From assembly GCA_963752345.1 (NCBI GenBank), contig CAVVYA010000014.1, positions 108,120-172,119 of the forward strand: a DNA stretch of 64,000 nucleotides, written 5' to 3'. The DNA comes from CAVVYA01 sp963752345. GTDB lineage: Bacteria > Pseudomonadota > Alphaproteobacteria > SMXQ01. The stretch's first letter is position 1, and every line of letters starts with the position of its first letter. The notes below the pieces were generated by a model, which was given only the letters and a program-made list of their open reading frames with translations, did not search any database and was not told where the DNA came from. A program made the position numbers and the translations under genes. Of the stretch, positions 12,205-25,122 are shown one piece after another.

Positions 12205-13245
12205 TTACCGCGCGGGCGCGGACCGACGGGCCGCGCCGGCGATCTGCATGAGCACACGGCCACAGATCAATTCGCTCGGCATGCCGGTCGTCTTGCAGTC
12301 CATCTCGGCTTTGAGCAACAGCTCCATGGCCTGGCCGAGGCGCTCGGTCGGCCAGTGCCGGAGCGCTGCCTTGAATGCCGGCACCGCCTTGAAAAACACC
12401 GGCGGGCGCAGCGTTTTCATCGCCGCCTCCACATTGCCGCCTGCAGGCGTCTTGCCGGCCACATAATGCAAGCGCTCGAAATGGCGCTGGATCAGGCGCA
12501 GAATCTGAATCGGATTGGCGCCCTCGTGCAACACGCGCGCATAGGTGCGGTCGAGCAGCGCCTGATCGCCGGCGGTCAGCGCGGAAGCGAGATCGTCGAT
12601 GCCGCGCTCCGACGAATCCCCGACGCAGGCTTCGGCGTCCTCCAGCGTCACGGTCTTGCGGTCCGCGGCGTAGAGCGCGAGCTTTTCGATTTCGCTGCGC
12701 GTGATCATGCGATCGCCGCCGAGCTGGCTGGCGAGAAACTCGAGCGCGTCAGGCGCCACGGATAGACCGCGCTGGCGCAGGCTTTGCTCGATGACGTCCG
12801 TCAGCGTCGAGTCGTCGTCCAGGTAGCAAGCGATCGCCGCCGCCGCCGGGTGTTCCTCGAACAAGGCGCGCAGGCTTGAGCGCGGCGCCAGGTTGCCCGC
12901 TTCGATGACGACGAGCGCGCCCACGGCGGTCGTATCGGCGAGCAACTCTTCCATCGCGGCGGCGAGCGAGTCGGTCGCGTTGCGCAGCCGCACGGCGCGC
13001 CGCCCGCCGGTCAGCGACAGGGCGTTGGCTTCATCACGGAGCAACGCGGGGTCGTCCTTGAGATCGCCGAGGGTCACCTCGCGGGTGCGGAACGGATCGT
13101 CCAGGCTGCCGGCGACGCTCTTGACCAGAGTCTCGGCGCGCTCGCGCACCAGACCGGCATCGGGGCCGTAGACCAGCACCGCGCGAATCGCCGCATCGGG
13201 TTTGCGGGCGAAGGCTTCGGCGCGGGCCGGGGCGATCTTCACCAT
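12205..13245 (-). CDS. holA: DNA polymerase III delta subunit
   Basis: 346-residue clamp-loader subunit. MVKIAPARAEAFARKPD leads to LVYGPDAGLVRERAETL, a typical HolA opening, and the middle contains DRMITRSEIEKLALY and GIDDLASALTAGD. The C-terminal collar region includes LRLIQRHFERL. The ATG at 13245 is preferred; the in-frame extension upstream runs antisense to lptE without homology. It follows lptE on the same strand (32-nt gap), giving the order leuS-lptE-holA common in alphaproteobacteria. Confidence 0.9.
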   Translation of the reverse strand: MVKIAPARAEAFARKPDAAIRAVLVYGPDAGLVRERAETLVKSVAGSLDDPFRTREVTLGDLKDDPALLRDEANALSLTGGRRAVRLRNATDSLAAAMEELLADTTAVGALVVIEAGNLAPRSSLRALFEEHPAAAAIACYLDDDSTLTDVIEQSLRQRGLSVAPDALEFLASQLGGDRMITRSEIEKLALYAADRKTVTLEDAEACVGDSSERGIDDLASALTAGDQALLDRTYARVLHEGANPIQILRLIQRHFERLHYVAGKTPAGGNVEAAMKTLRPPVFFKAVPAFKAALRHWPTERLGQAMELLLKAEMDCKTTGMPSELICGRVLMQIAGAARRSAPAR

Positions 13246-13276
13246 GACCGGACCTGAACCGTCGCCATGCGCGCAG

Positions 13277-13816
13277 TCACGGCTGCGCGGTCTTCGCGGT
13301 CTTGTACTTGGAAAGCACGATCGAGACGCGCGTCGTGATCTGCTCGCTGAGATCGCGGACGGCGCGCCGCACCGCATCGGCCTCGCTGATGGTGCTGGCG
13401 AAATCCGAATCGAGAATATCGAAGCCGTCGATTGAACGTCCCTGGCCGCTGAACAGCACCGTGCCGGTTGCGATGTCGCGCACCACATAGTTGGCCAACA
13501 TCGTCAGGTTCACCCGGCTGGCGGTGTCATCGGTGCGGATGCCCAGCGCCGCGCGGCTGGTCTGTAAACCGATCGACAATCCATAGCGCGGCTTTACCGC
13601 GCTGCCGGCGGCGTGAAAGCGATCGAGCAGTTCGTTGCGCAGCATTTGACCCTCGCGGTCTCGGATCAGGTCGATCTGGACCGCCGCCAGTTCGTCGCTG
13701 GACAGCGCCTGCACGCCGCGGTCGCCATAGAGCGGCTGAAACCCGCAGGCGGCGAGTCCGAACAGAGCCAACCCCACCACGATGAGGCGCAACGCGGAGG
13801 ATCGTTTCGGCTGCAT
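13277..13816 (-). CDS. lptE: LPS assembly lipoprotein LptE
   Basis: 179-residue outer-membrane lipoprotein that plugs the LptD barrel. It has a basic N-terminus, a hydrophobic segment and the lipobox LAAC with GFQPLYGDRG following the cysteine, a very common LptE start. Later residues include YVVRDIATGTVLFSG. It begins one base after the leuS stop and precedes holA, so the three form one operon. LptE is divergent at sequence level; the position between leuS and holA supports the call. Confidence 0.88.
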   Translation of the reverse strand: MQPKRSSALRLIVVGLALFGLAACGFQPLYGDRGVQALSSDELAAVQIDLIRDREGQMLRNELLDRFHAAGSAVKPRYGLSIGLQTSRAALGIRTDDTASRVNLTMLANYVVRDIATGTVLFSGQGRSIDGFDILDSDFASTISEADAVRRAVRDLSEQITTRVSIVLSKYKTAKTAQP

Positions 13817-13817
13817 G

Positions 13818-16427
<2,610 letters not shown>

Positions 16428-16589
16428 CGGCTATCTTGTAGTGGAAAAATCGCCGAACCCCAAGCCGGGGACGGCAGAATCATTGCGGAAAACCGACTAA
16501 TCCACGGCCGTCGGACGTCCGTCACGGGGCACCTGCAATGCCGCGCTTCGCGGATGCCGTCAAGTTTTTCCCATGCCGAGACCAGATTC
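16428..16589. other. spacer between leuS and the first GT41 gene
   Basis: 162 bp without a coding signal. It must hold the leuS promoter and the end of the minus-strand GT41 transcript. An imperfect GC hairpin (CCCCAAGCCGGGG) is present; I see no clear U-tract terminator. Confidence 0.5.
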
Positions 16590-18878
16590 CTAGGATGCCC
16601 GGCCCGCCACCCGTTCGAGCCAGGCGGCGAGCGCCGAGATTGGCGCTGGATCGGCGTAGAGCCGGTCGTTTCGCGCGGCGATCTTCGCGCTGATGCTCGC
16701 CCGCCAGGCTGGATTTCGGCCAAGCTCAGCCGCGATGGCTACATAGTCGGCCCGATCACGTGCGATGAGCTCCGGCAGACCGAGGCGCGTCAGGATGGCC
16801 GCCGCATGGCGCGCCCGCATCATTGCGCCCGGGAGGGTGACCAAGGGCCGATCGAAAGCCAGCGCCTCCAGGGTCGAGTTGTTGCCGGACCACGTAAAGG
16901 AATCGAGCACGATATCGACCGAGCGGTTGAGCGCGTAGAAATCCTGCATGCTCAGGCGCGGCACGAGATGGACACGGCTTTCGTCGACGCCCTTGTCCAT
17001 GAAGGCGGCGCCGATGCGGCGGCGGAACACATCGGTGATGGCCATTTCGTGATGGGAAATGAAGAGAAAATCGGCTTCGGGCACGGCGTTGGCTATGTCG
17101 GCGAATACCCGATCGTCCTGCGGCAGCAATTTGTAGAGACTTTGGTTGCACAGATAGAGCACCCGTCGCGCGTCCTTGAGAGTCTGCACGATCGCCGGCA
17201 CCGTGCCGTCGCCACCAGCGGGGCGCGGGTAGCACGAGGCCAAGTTGGGCAAGCGGACGAGCTGTTCAGTGTAGTGCGCCTCGGCGCCCGGCGGCTCCAT
17301 CAGCTCGCTCGACAGGAAATAGTCCATAGCCGCCAGCCCTGACGTGACGGGATGGCCGCCGCCATTGGCCTGCACCGGCGCCAGCCGGAGGGCGGCGGGA
17401 ATCTGGGCCTTCGATTCCATTCCAAGGTCCGGCCAGATGAGGACATCGAGACCGGCGCCCGCGATCGTTTCGACCAGGGCGCTCTGGTTCATACGCCCAC
17501 AATCGTAGTAGCGGCCGTGCCGCTTCAGGCGCTCGGTCGTCTCGTCGGTCACCACACCTAGATGAAACAGCGACACCTCGAACCGTTCGCGCGGCAAGTC
17601 CGTCATCCAGGCGCCGTGGGTCTTGGCGATGCTGTGGTTGTGCAGGAACGTGCTGGCGAAACCGACGCGGATCTTGTCCGCCTGCGCCTGTGGGCGCGGC
17701 TTGGTAAATTGCGGAAATGCCGCCGCGGCAACCTGGCTGACGAGAGCGCCATAGCGCATCTGCAAGTCGTGATCATTCTCGCCCTGGTAATGCAGATAGA
17801 AATTGGTGCGCGAGGCAATTGCCGTGACCATGTCCGGATGGTCGGTTGCGATATGGTCCGGCAGATCGCGCTCCAGCGCCGCCAGATCGGCCGCGAAGCC
17901 GCGCCGCGCATCGGCGATTTCCCGTTCGTTGCGGTAGAGGACCGGCAAAGCGGTCAGGAGCCCCCAGCGCGCCCGCCAATGGCGCGGATTGCGCTCCGCC
18001 ACGCGCTTGAAGGCGGCTCGCGCCTCGTCGATTCGGCTGAGCGATCGTAGAGCGAAGCCTAAACGGGCCAGCGCCGTCTGATTTTCTGGTTGAAGCGCGA
18101 GCGCCGCCTGGAAATAGGGCAAGGCCTCGGCATGGCGTTTGCCTTGCGTCAAAAGGATAGCGAGATTGCAATTGGCGTCCGCGTGGTTGGGCGCGAGCGC
18201 GAGCGCCGCGCGCAGGCTCGTCTCGGCTTCATCGCGCCGGCCGAGGGCCCCCAGGGCTACGCCAAGAGTGTGGTGCGTCTCGGCATTGCCGCCGTGGCCG
18301 GGCGCGAGCGCGAGCGCCGCGCGCAAGGTCGTCACGGCCTCGGCTCGCCGGCCCTGGGCCAGCAGCACGACGCCGAGGCGGTTGTGCAATTCCGGATTGC
18401 CTGGGTCAATGGCAAGGGCGGCGCGGAGCTGGGTTTCCGCTTGGGCGAATTCGCCGCGCCGTGCATGCACGCCGGCCAGGTTGCTGCGCAGATCGACGCG
18501 CGCGGGCGCCAAGGCAATCGCCTCGGTGAGTCGGCCGAATGCCTCGTCCAGGTGGCCGCGCTTGAAGGCCAGCGCGCCGAGACCGGCGAGCGCTGCCACC
18601 CGGCCGTCGCCAAGGTTCAGTGCCTGGTGAAAGCAAGCTTGCGCCTCGTCATCCTTGTTCAACTGCGCGGCGACCCGGCCGAGCGCGCAGAGCAGGTCGC
18701 TCGAGGGCGGACCACGACGTTCCGCATGGCGAAACAGGCGATAGGCCTCTTCACGTCGGCCGGCGCGCGCCGCAATGACCCCCAATTCGTAGAGCGCGAC
18801 CAGATTGTCCGGCTCGCGCGCCAGAGCGGCACGCCATTTCGCCTCCATTTCACCGAAGTCGTGGGACGGATTGCTCAT
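16590..18878 (-). CDS. TPR protein with GT41 (O-GlcNAc transferase/SPINDLY-like) domain
   Basis: About 762 residues. Roughly residues 5-330 are consecutive tetratricopeptide repeats (ALALAPNHADANCNLAILL and similar). The C-terminal half is a GT41 catalytic region. NHSIAKTH aligns with the human OGT His498 segment and NQSLYKLLP with the human UDP-binding Lys842 segment. NSTLEALAFDRPLVTLPG is the donor-site loop. Where the paralogue at 19136 has TTWGHPVTSG, this protein reads NGGGHPVTSG, a local change in a conserved loop. The ATG at 18878 (MSNPSHDF) is preferred over 18884. No signal peptide is present, so cytosolic protein O-glycosylation is expected; acceptor unknown. It diverges from its paralogue. 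Confidence 0.88.
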   Translation of the reverse strand: MSNPSHDFGEMEAKWRAALAREPDNLVALYELGVIAARAGRREEAYRLFRHAERRGPPSSDLLCALGRVAAQLNKDDEAQACFHQALNLGDGRVAALAGLGALAFKRGHLDEAFGRLTEAIALAPARVDLRSNLAGVHARRGEFAQAETQLRAALAIDPGNPELHNRLGVVLLAQGRRAEAVTTLRAALALAPGHGGNAETHHTLGVALGALGRRDEAETSLRAALALAPNHADANCNLAILLTQGKRHAEALPYFQAALALQPENQTALARLGFALRSLSRIDEARAAFKRVAERNPRHWRARWGLLTALPVLYRNEREIADARRGFAADLAALERDLPDHIATDHPDMVTAIASRTNFYLHYQGENDHDLQMRYGALVSQVAAAAFPQFTKPRPQAQADKIRVGFASTFLHNHSIAKTHGAWMTDLPRERFEVSLFHLGVVTDETTERLKRHGRYYDCGRMNQSALVETIAGAGLDVLIWPDLGMESKAQIPAALRLAPVQANGGGHPVTSGLAAMDYFLSSELMEPPGAEAHYTEQLVRLPNLASCYPRPAGGDGTVPAIVQTLKDARRVLYLCNQSLYKLLPQDDRVFADIANAVPEADFLFISHHEMAITDVFRRRIGAAFMDKGVDESRVHLVPRLSMQDFYALNRSVDIVLDSFTWSGNNSTLEALAFDRPLVTLPGAMMRARHAAAILTRLGLPELIARDRADYVAIAAELGRNPAWRASISAKIAARNDRLYADPAPISALAAWLERVAGRAS

Positions 18879-18884
18879 GGCCAT

Positions 18885-19135
18885 TCTTGTAATTGAAAAA
18901 GCGCCCGATCCCAAGGCGTCGCGCGCCCGGCGCATGTGGCGGCCGTGAAAACCATGGCAGGCGGCGGGCCCTCGCGGACCGTGCCAAACGCCGCGCTTCA
19001 CCCGCTCCGTCAAGCCCCGGGCGCAAGGGGCGCGGGGCCGGCGAGGTGGGCGCCACGCCGGTCTGGTCTTCACCGCCGCCGTGGGGTAGAGAAAGCGGAC
19101 CCTCCGTCCTCCCGCTCAGATCCGCAGCAGGTCCC
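18885..19135. promoter_or_regulatory. divergent intergenic region between the two GT41 genes
   Basis: About 250 bp separate the two head-to-head starts and should hold both promoters. I cannot assign reliable -35/-10 boxes. No gene is visible. Confidence 0.45.
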
Positions 19136-21359
19136 GTGTTAAGCCCCGAACTTCAGCAAGCCCTCAAGCTCCACCAGTCCGGCCGCTACCAGGAGGCCGA
19201 AACCATCTATCGCCGGACCATCGCCCAGCAACCGGACCACCCGGTGGTGCCCCACCTGCTGGGCGTGCTGGCGGCGCAGACCGGGCGGCTCGACGAAGCC
19301 CACGATTTGCTGCGCAAGGCGACCGAACTGCAGCCGCGCAATCCGGAGGTGTTCAACGATATCGGCAGCCTCGCCGCGATGCGCGGCCGGTTCGCGGAAG
19401 CGGAAACCTGGCTGCGCAAGGCGATCGCCATCGCGCCCAATCACCTGGGCGCTATGGCCAATCTGGCCAAGGTGCTGCAGCAGCAGGAGCGGTCCTCCGA
19501 GGCGGAAGCCTGCGCCAAGTTTGTGCTGCGCGCGGCACCCGGCCGGCCCGACATGCTCAATGTCCTGGCGCTCAGCCACTACTTCCGCCACCGCCTGGCG
19601 GAGGCGGAGCAGGTGTGCCGTGAAGGTTTGGCCAAGGCGCCCAATGATGCGGAACTGCACAATACGCTGGGTCTGATCTTGCGCGACTATCACCGATTGG
19701 ACGCCGCCGTCACAGCCTTCGAAAAAGCAATCGAGCTGCAGCCAAAAACCGCGATGCCGCTCTACAACCTCGGCATATGCCATCATCAGCGCGGCGCCTA
19801 CACCAGGGCGGAGGCATGCTTTAAAACCGTGCTCGAACGCGAGCCGCAGAATGAAAATGCGAAATATTGTCTTGGCGAAGCCATCGTGGCGCAGGGTCGA
19901 ACGGCTGAAGGGCGCGGAATTCTCGATGATGTCCTGCAACGTGACAGGCGCAACTGGCTGGTGCGCTGGTCGCGCCTGCTGACGCTGCCCATCATTTATG
20001 AAAACCAGGCGCAGCTCGAAGAGACCCGCGCTGATTTCAACCGCGAGCTCGCCGCGCTCGAAGCCGATACACCGCAATACCTGAAAACCGATTTACCGAA
20101 AATTCTTCGCGGCGCGCAATACAAGACCGACTTCCTGTTGCACTACCAAGGACGCAACGACGTCGCGCTGCAGCGCCGGTTCGGCGGCTTGATCGCGCAA
20201 ATAGCGGCGGCCGCCTACCCGGCATATGCGAAGCCGATCGCACCACGCAAGCGCGCGCCGGGGGAACGCATCCGCGTGGGTTTTGCGTCGGCGCATTTTT
20301 ACAGCCACAGCGTGGCCAAAACTCATGGCGCCTGGATAACCGAGCTGCCGCGCGACCGGTTCTCCGTGAGCCTGTTCCATCTGTTTGACCAGACGGACGA
20401 AACCACCGAGCGGCTCAAGCAAGACGCGACCTATCACGCCTGCGGCATTTTGGCGCCGGACGAGCTCGTTGCGCGCATCGCGGCCGAGCGGCTCGATGTT
20501 TTGATCTGGCTCGATATCGGCATGGAAGCGCGCGCCCAGATCCCGTCGGCGCTGCGTCTGGCGCCGGTGCAGGCGACCACCTGGGGCCATCCGGTGACCT
20601 CCGGTCTGCCCAATATCGATTATTACTTGTCGAGCGACCGGATGGAGCCGTCCGACGCCGACAGCCATTACAGCGAGCGGCTGGTGCGGCTGCCAAATCT
20701 CTCGATCGCCTATCCGCGGCCGCCGGCGCGCGGCGGCACCCCGCCCGCGCTCGTGAGCAAGCTCAAGGCGGATGGGCAGATCTTGTTCCTGTGCGCCCAG
20801 AGCCTGTTCAAACTGGTGCCCGAGCATGACGATATTTTTCCCGCCATCGCTCGCGCGCTGCCCAATTCGGCATTTCTCTTTATCGCCCACAAGGAAAATT
20901 ACGCGACACAGATTTTCAGCGACCGGCTGCGTCGGACCTTCGCCGCTGCCGGCATGTCCTCGGACAATCGGGTTTACATCCTGCCGCGCCTGAGCCAGGA
21001 GGATTTTTTCGCGCTCAATCGCGAGGCCGACGTGGTGCTCGACAGTGTCGGTTGGGCCGGATGCAATTCCACGCTCGAGGCGCTCGCGTGCGACAAGCCC
21101 GTCGTGACGCTCCCCGGCGAAACCATGCGGTCGCGCCATGGGCTCGCCATCCTCGGCATGATCGGCATGACGGAGCTGATTGCGCGGGACAAGGCCGAGT
21201 ATGTCGAGATCGCAACCCGGCTCGGGCGCGACCCCGAGTGGCGTCAGGAGATCACGACGCGCATCGCCGCGCGAAAGGACGCGCTCTATGGCGACCGGGC
21301 GCCGCTCGACGCACTCGCGGCGTGGCTCGAAGTCCGTCGCCGGCGACCGCGAAGCATAA
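19136..21359 (+). CDS. second TPR-GT41 (O-GlcNAc transferase/SPINDLY-like) protein, 3' frameshift
   Basis: Paralogue of the divergent gene. TPRs occupy about residues 1-270 (LHQSGRYQEAETIYRRTIAQ onward). The GT41 domain has HSVAKTHGAW, TTWGHPVTSG, QSLFKLVPEHD and NSTLEALACDKPVVTLPG. The GTG at 19136 is the only sensible in-frame start near the first TPR. The frame runs on past the expected end. A one-base shift near 21332 would give LAAWLE-SVAGDREA and a TAA at about 21357-21359, matching the paralogue's ending LAAWLERVAGRAS. The apparent long extension to 22153 is therefore an artefact antisense to DUF3576. Confidence 0.86.
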
Positions 21360-21376
21360 CAGAAAATTCGCAGAGG

Positions 21377-21964
21377 TTAGCGGCTCGCCTGTTCGACGCG
21401 GAGCTGCCGCGCGCGCATCAGAATAGCGTCTTCCAGGTCTTTTGCGGTCTGGTTGTCGACGGCGGTGTCGATCCAGCTCCCGCTCGTTTCACGGCGCTGC
21501 TGGAACAGCGTGACGCGAATGCCGTCGGCGCGCAGGTCGCGGTCGAGGATATAGGCGTTCGCCTTGAAGCGGCGGTCCGGGGTTTCGGGCGGGGTGTACC
21601 AGTCGGTGATGATCACGCCGCCGAACGGATCCGCCGCGGACAGCGGCATGAAGGACAACGTGTCGAGCGAGGCGCGCCACAGGAAGCTGTTCACCGCGAC
21701 GCCGGTGCCGGCGCCGCCCTCTTCCTTCTTCTTGCCGAACAGGATGATGCCGTCCTTGCCGAAGATGCTGCCCGAGCCGCGCGCTTCCTTGCGCGCTCGC
21801 TGGGTTTCCCTGTCGTCCATCGGATAGTTGGTGCTGTCGATCTCGGGCGGGCTGCTGCAGGCCGCGAGCAAGGGTGGCAGGAGCAACACGGCCAGGAGAG
21901 CGCCGACGATGGAAAGCCGGCCATGGGCGCGGCGGGAAGACGGAGCAACGGCAAATCTGAACAT
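21377..21964 (-). CDS. DUF3576 family lipoprotein
   Basis: 195-residue predicted outer-membrane lipoprotein. A basic start and hydrophobic segment end in the lipobox LLAAC, and SSPPEIDSTNYPMDD follows the lipidated cysteine. The central FGKDGIILFGKKK and the block VNSFLWRASLDTLSFMPLSA with DPFGGVIITDWY are characteristic of DUF3576. Its role is not known. In many alphaproteobacteria this gene sits directly next to leuS; here the two GT41 genes lie between them. Its stop faces the end of the second GT41 gene. Confidence 0.85.
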   Translation of the reverse strand: MFRFAVAPSSRRAHGRLSIVGALLAVLLLPPLLAACSSPPEIDSTNYPMDDRETQRARKEARGSGSIFGKDGIILFGKKKEEGGAGTGVAVNSFLWRASLDTLSFMPLSAADPFGGVIITDWYTPPETPDRRFKANAYILDRDLRADGIRVTLFQQRRETSGSWIDTAVDNQTAKDLEDAILMRARQLRVEQASR

Positions 21965-22397
21965 GAGCTATGTATAGAAAACAGCTGGGCAAATTGCCAG
22001 CAATTTGGCAAAAGGACTCAGAAATGCTTGAAAAGCAAGCGTTTCGCGATTCCAGTCGAGGCCGCGGCACGCGCTGATGAATGCTGCGGCCCTTGTGGAG
22101 GCGCCGGCAGGGCCGCGCGTTTATCCGCTTGTCGAAAAGCAGGGTGCGGATAACGCCGGCAGGCTGACCTATGTCATGGCCGCCGTCGAGCGGAAAACCC
22201 AGTGCAACGATTTTCGCGAGAGCGTGTAGCGTCGAATTGGAGCCGGTTCGGCGGAGAAAACGCGATTCGATCGAGATTCGAGAGCATGGTCAGAGTCCAT
22301 GGAAGCGGATCATGCTTTCGGGCTCGCCGGGTGGCGGGGCTGAACTCGAATGCCATGCAACCACGGAAACCGCCAAGAGAAGACGAACCTCGCCAAC
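21965..22397. other. 433-bp intergenic region
   Basis: Between the DUF3576 start and the porin terminator. I see no credible coding sequence. It should contain the DUF3576 promoter. It ends at the hairpin at 22398. Confidence 0.5.
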
Positions 22398-22428
22398 AAA
22401 AAGGGGCAGCGGGATGACCCGCTGCCCC
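22398..22428 (-). terminator. intrinsic terminator of porin copy A
   Basis: On the minus strand an 11-bp perfect stem (GGGGCAGCGGG with CCCGCTGCCCC, four-base loop) is followed by TTTTTG. It is 27 bp after the porin stop and is repeated after copy B. Confidence 0.9.
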
Positions 22429-22454
22429 TCTTGAGGCACGCACGCGAGTGGAGT

Positions 22455-23614
22455 TTAGAACTGCACGCCGATGCCGGTGATGATCGCCATGCCTTCGTTG
22501 TCGAAGCTCGTGGCGTTGTTCGCGGCGCTGTCGACATCGAACCAGATGCCTTCGAGGTAGACGCTCAGGCCGCTGCCCATGTCGTAGGTCACGCCGGCAG
22601 ACGCGACTTGCAACACATGCTCGCCGGTGCTGTTGATGCGGCCCGCTTCGCTGCGCAGGTAGCCGACGGCGAAGTCCCAGGCGCCCATGTTGTAGCCGAC
22701 GCCGACGTCCCAACCGTGGGTGTCGCCGTTGGTGGCCGTCCGGGCCAGACCACGATCGTTGTTGTGAGAATAGCCGGCGCCAATGCTGAAGCCGGCGAAG
22801 CCCACCAACGCGCCGACGCCCCATGAACGGGTGTCGTTGCGCAGGGTGTTTTCGTTGATCGGCCAGCGAAGCCACAGCCGACAGGTTGACGCGGAACTCA
22901 CCGAACTTCTGGTCGTAGTTGGCGCCGAATTCCCAGAAGTTCTCTTCGCTGCCGCTGGCCACGGTGTCCGGGTCGCGGTAGCGGCCGTCGTCGTTACGGT
23001 CGGGCGAGAACGCCACGCCGGCCTGGAAGCCGGCGAAGCGCGGGGTGATGTAGGCGATCTTCGTCGCATCCGACGAATCGCGCGGATCATTCGCATTCGA
23101 CATCACGCGGGCGCTGGCCGTGGTCCAGTTGACCCAGCCGCGGAAGTCGCCCGCCGACGCCGCCCGAGCCGGCGTCACCGACCGCGCGCTTGGTGCCGGT
23201 CTTCATGGTGTCGGCCGGACCGTCGTCGTTACCGAAGAACACCTGGCCCCAGGCGCCCGACAGGGTCAGCGTCGCTTCGTCGGCGGTGGTCGCGTCGACG
23301 TCGCCGTCGGTCGAGTTGTTGCCGTCGTCGGTGTTGGCCTCGAGTTCGATCTTCACCGACCAGGCCAGGCCATTGTCGAGCTTGTCGCTGACGCGGACGA
23401 TGATTTCGTTGTCCGTGACGAAGCCGTAGCCGCGCTCGTCGGCCACGGGGGAATAGCCCGGTGACGGGCCGAAGCCGTCGATGTCCTGGCTGGCCATGCC
23501 AACCTGGAAGTTGAAGAAGCCGCCGATGCGGACTTCCGGCTTGGCCATGGCCGCCGTGGCCATGAAGGAGGCGCCGACAATCGCCGTCGTCCCCAAAAGC
23601 AGTTTTTTCATCAT
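22455..23614 (-). CDS. outer-membrane porin, copy A (frameshifted)
   Basis: General porin of about 385 residues with signal peptide MMKKLLLGTTAIVGASFMAT ending AMA-KPEVRIGGFFNFQVG. It contains acidic loops (EANTDDGNNSTDGDVDATT), GAWGQVFFGNDDGP and a C-terminal beta-strand ending GIGVQF, with the terminal aromatic residue used for outer-membrane assembly. Shifts near 23155 and 22860 break the frame; copy B reads through both places. A GGAGG ribosome site precedes the start. The family forms trimeric diffusion pores. This is the downstream member of a tandem duplication. Confidence 0.85.
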
Positions 23615-23654
23615 ATCCTCCGGTTAAATCCCCCTGCAAACCGTCGACGAGGGA

Positions 23655-23917
23655 TGCATGAACGGTTTTGGACGGTTCCTACCTGTCCCGTCCCATCTCC
23701 GGAGGGTCTCCCCCACCGGACGTGCTCTACGGACACACCGATGGGATACACTGTTCCGTATAGACCTACAATCCTGTCTGATTATTTCGCGGGGGTCAGT
23801 CACAGTTTGGCCACACTGTGGTTAATAGACTTGCTATTTCAAAGAGATAGAGAAAAAAGCAAGTTCCCAGATAGGACCCCCGCGGAGCTCGGGGTGCTCC
23901 CCTTTTGGTAAAGAAAA
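23655..23917. other. spacer between porin copies
   Basis: About 260 bp between the leader of copy A and the terminator of copy B, with lower GC than its surroundings. It probably contains the copy A promoter. No gene is seen. Confidence 0.5.
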
Positions 23918-23943
23918 GGGGCAGCGGGATGACCCGCTGCCCC
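23918..23943 (-). terminator. intrinsic terminator of porin copy B
   Basis: Same 11-bp stem and loop as the copy A terminator (GGGGCAGCGGG / CCCGCTGCCCC), followed on the minus strand by TTTTCTTT. It is part of the duplicated unit. Confidence 0.9.
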
Positions 23944-23970
23944 TCTTGAGGCACGGCACGGAGTGGAGTT

Positions 23971-25122
23971 TTAGAATTCCACGCCGATGCCGGTGATGAT
24001 CGCCAAGCCTTCGTTGTCGAAGCTGGTGGCGTTGTTCGCGGCGCTGTCGACATCGAACCAGATGCCTTCGAGGTAGACGCTCAGGCCGCTGCCCATGTCG
24101 TAGGTCACGCCGGCAGACGCGACTTGCAACACGTGCTCGCCGGTGCTGTTGACGTTGCCGGCTTCGCTGCGCAGGTAGCCGATGCCGAAGTCCCAGGCGC
24201 CCATGCTGTAGCCGACGCCGACGTCCCAACCCTTGGTGTCGCCGTTGGTGACCGTCCGGGCGAAACCACGATCGTTGTTGTGAGAATAGCCGGCGCCAAT
24301 GCTGAAGCCGGCGAAGCCCACCAACGCGCCGACGCCCCATGAACGGGTGTCGTTGCGCAGGGTGTTTTCGTTGTCGGCCAGCGAAGCCACAGCCGACAGG
24401 TTCAAGCGAACCTCACCGAACTTCTGGTCGTAGTTGGCACCGAATTCCCAGAAGTTCTCTTCGCTGCCGTTGCCGTCCGGATCGCGGTAGCGGCCGTCGT
24501 CGTTACGATCGGGCGAGAACGCCACGCCGGCCTGGAAGCCGGCGAAGCGCGGGGTGATGTAGGCGATCTTCGTCGAATCCGACGAATCGCGCGGATCATT
24601 CGCATTCGACATCACGCGGTTGCTGGCCGTGGTCTAGTTGACCCAGCCGCGGAAATCGCCCGCGACGCCGCCCGAGCCGGCGCTACCGACCGCGCGCCGG
24701 GTGCCGGTCTTCATGGTGTCGGCCGGACCGTCGTCGTTACCGAAGAACACCTGGCCCCAGGCGCCCGACAGGGTCAGCGTCGCTTCGTCGGCGGTGGTCG
24801 CGTCGACGTCGCCGTTGGTCGAGTTGTTGCCGTCGTCGGTGTTGGCCTCGAGCTCGATCTTCACCGACCAGGCCAGGCCGTTGTCGAGCTTGTCGCTGAC
24901 GCGGACGATGATTTCGTTGTCCGTGACGAAGCCGTAGCCGCGCTCGTCGGCCACGGGGGAATAGCCCGGTGACGGGCCGAAGCCGTCGATGTCCTGGCTG
25001 GCCATGCCAACCTGGAAGTTGAAGAAGCCGCCGATGCGGACTTCCGGCTTGGCCATGGCCGCCGTGGCCATGAAGGAGGCGCCGACAATCGCCGTCGTCC
25101 CCAAAAGCAGTTTTTTCATCAT
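23971..25122 (-). CDS. outer-membrane porin, copy B, with in-frame amber codon
   Basis: Near-identical paralogue of copy A, with the same signal peptide and N-terminal half and the terminal strand GIGVEF. The frame is continuous from 25122 to 23971 except for a TAG at 24634-24636, in the sequence WVN-stop-TTAS. Copy A has TGG (Trp) at that codon, so this is a single G-to-A change, unlike the indels elsewhere. If real it makes a 162-residue truncated product. Scattered substitutions (RINSTGEH versus NVNSTGEH, VQF versus VEF) show that the copies have diverged. Confidence 0.82.
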
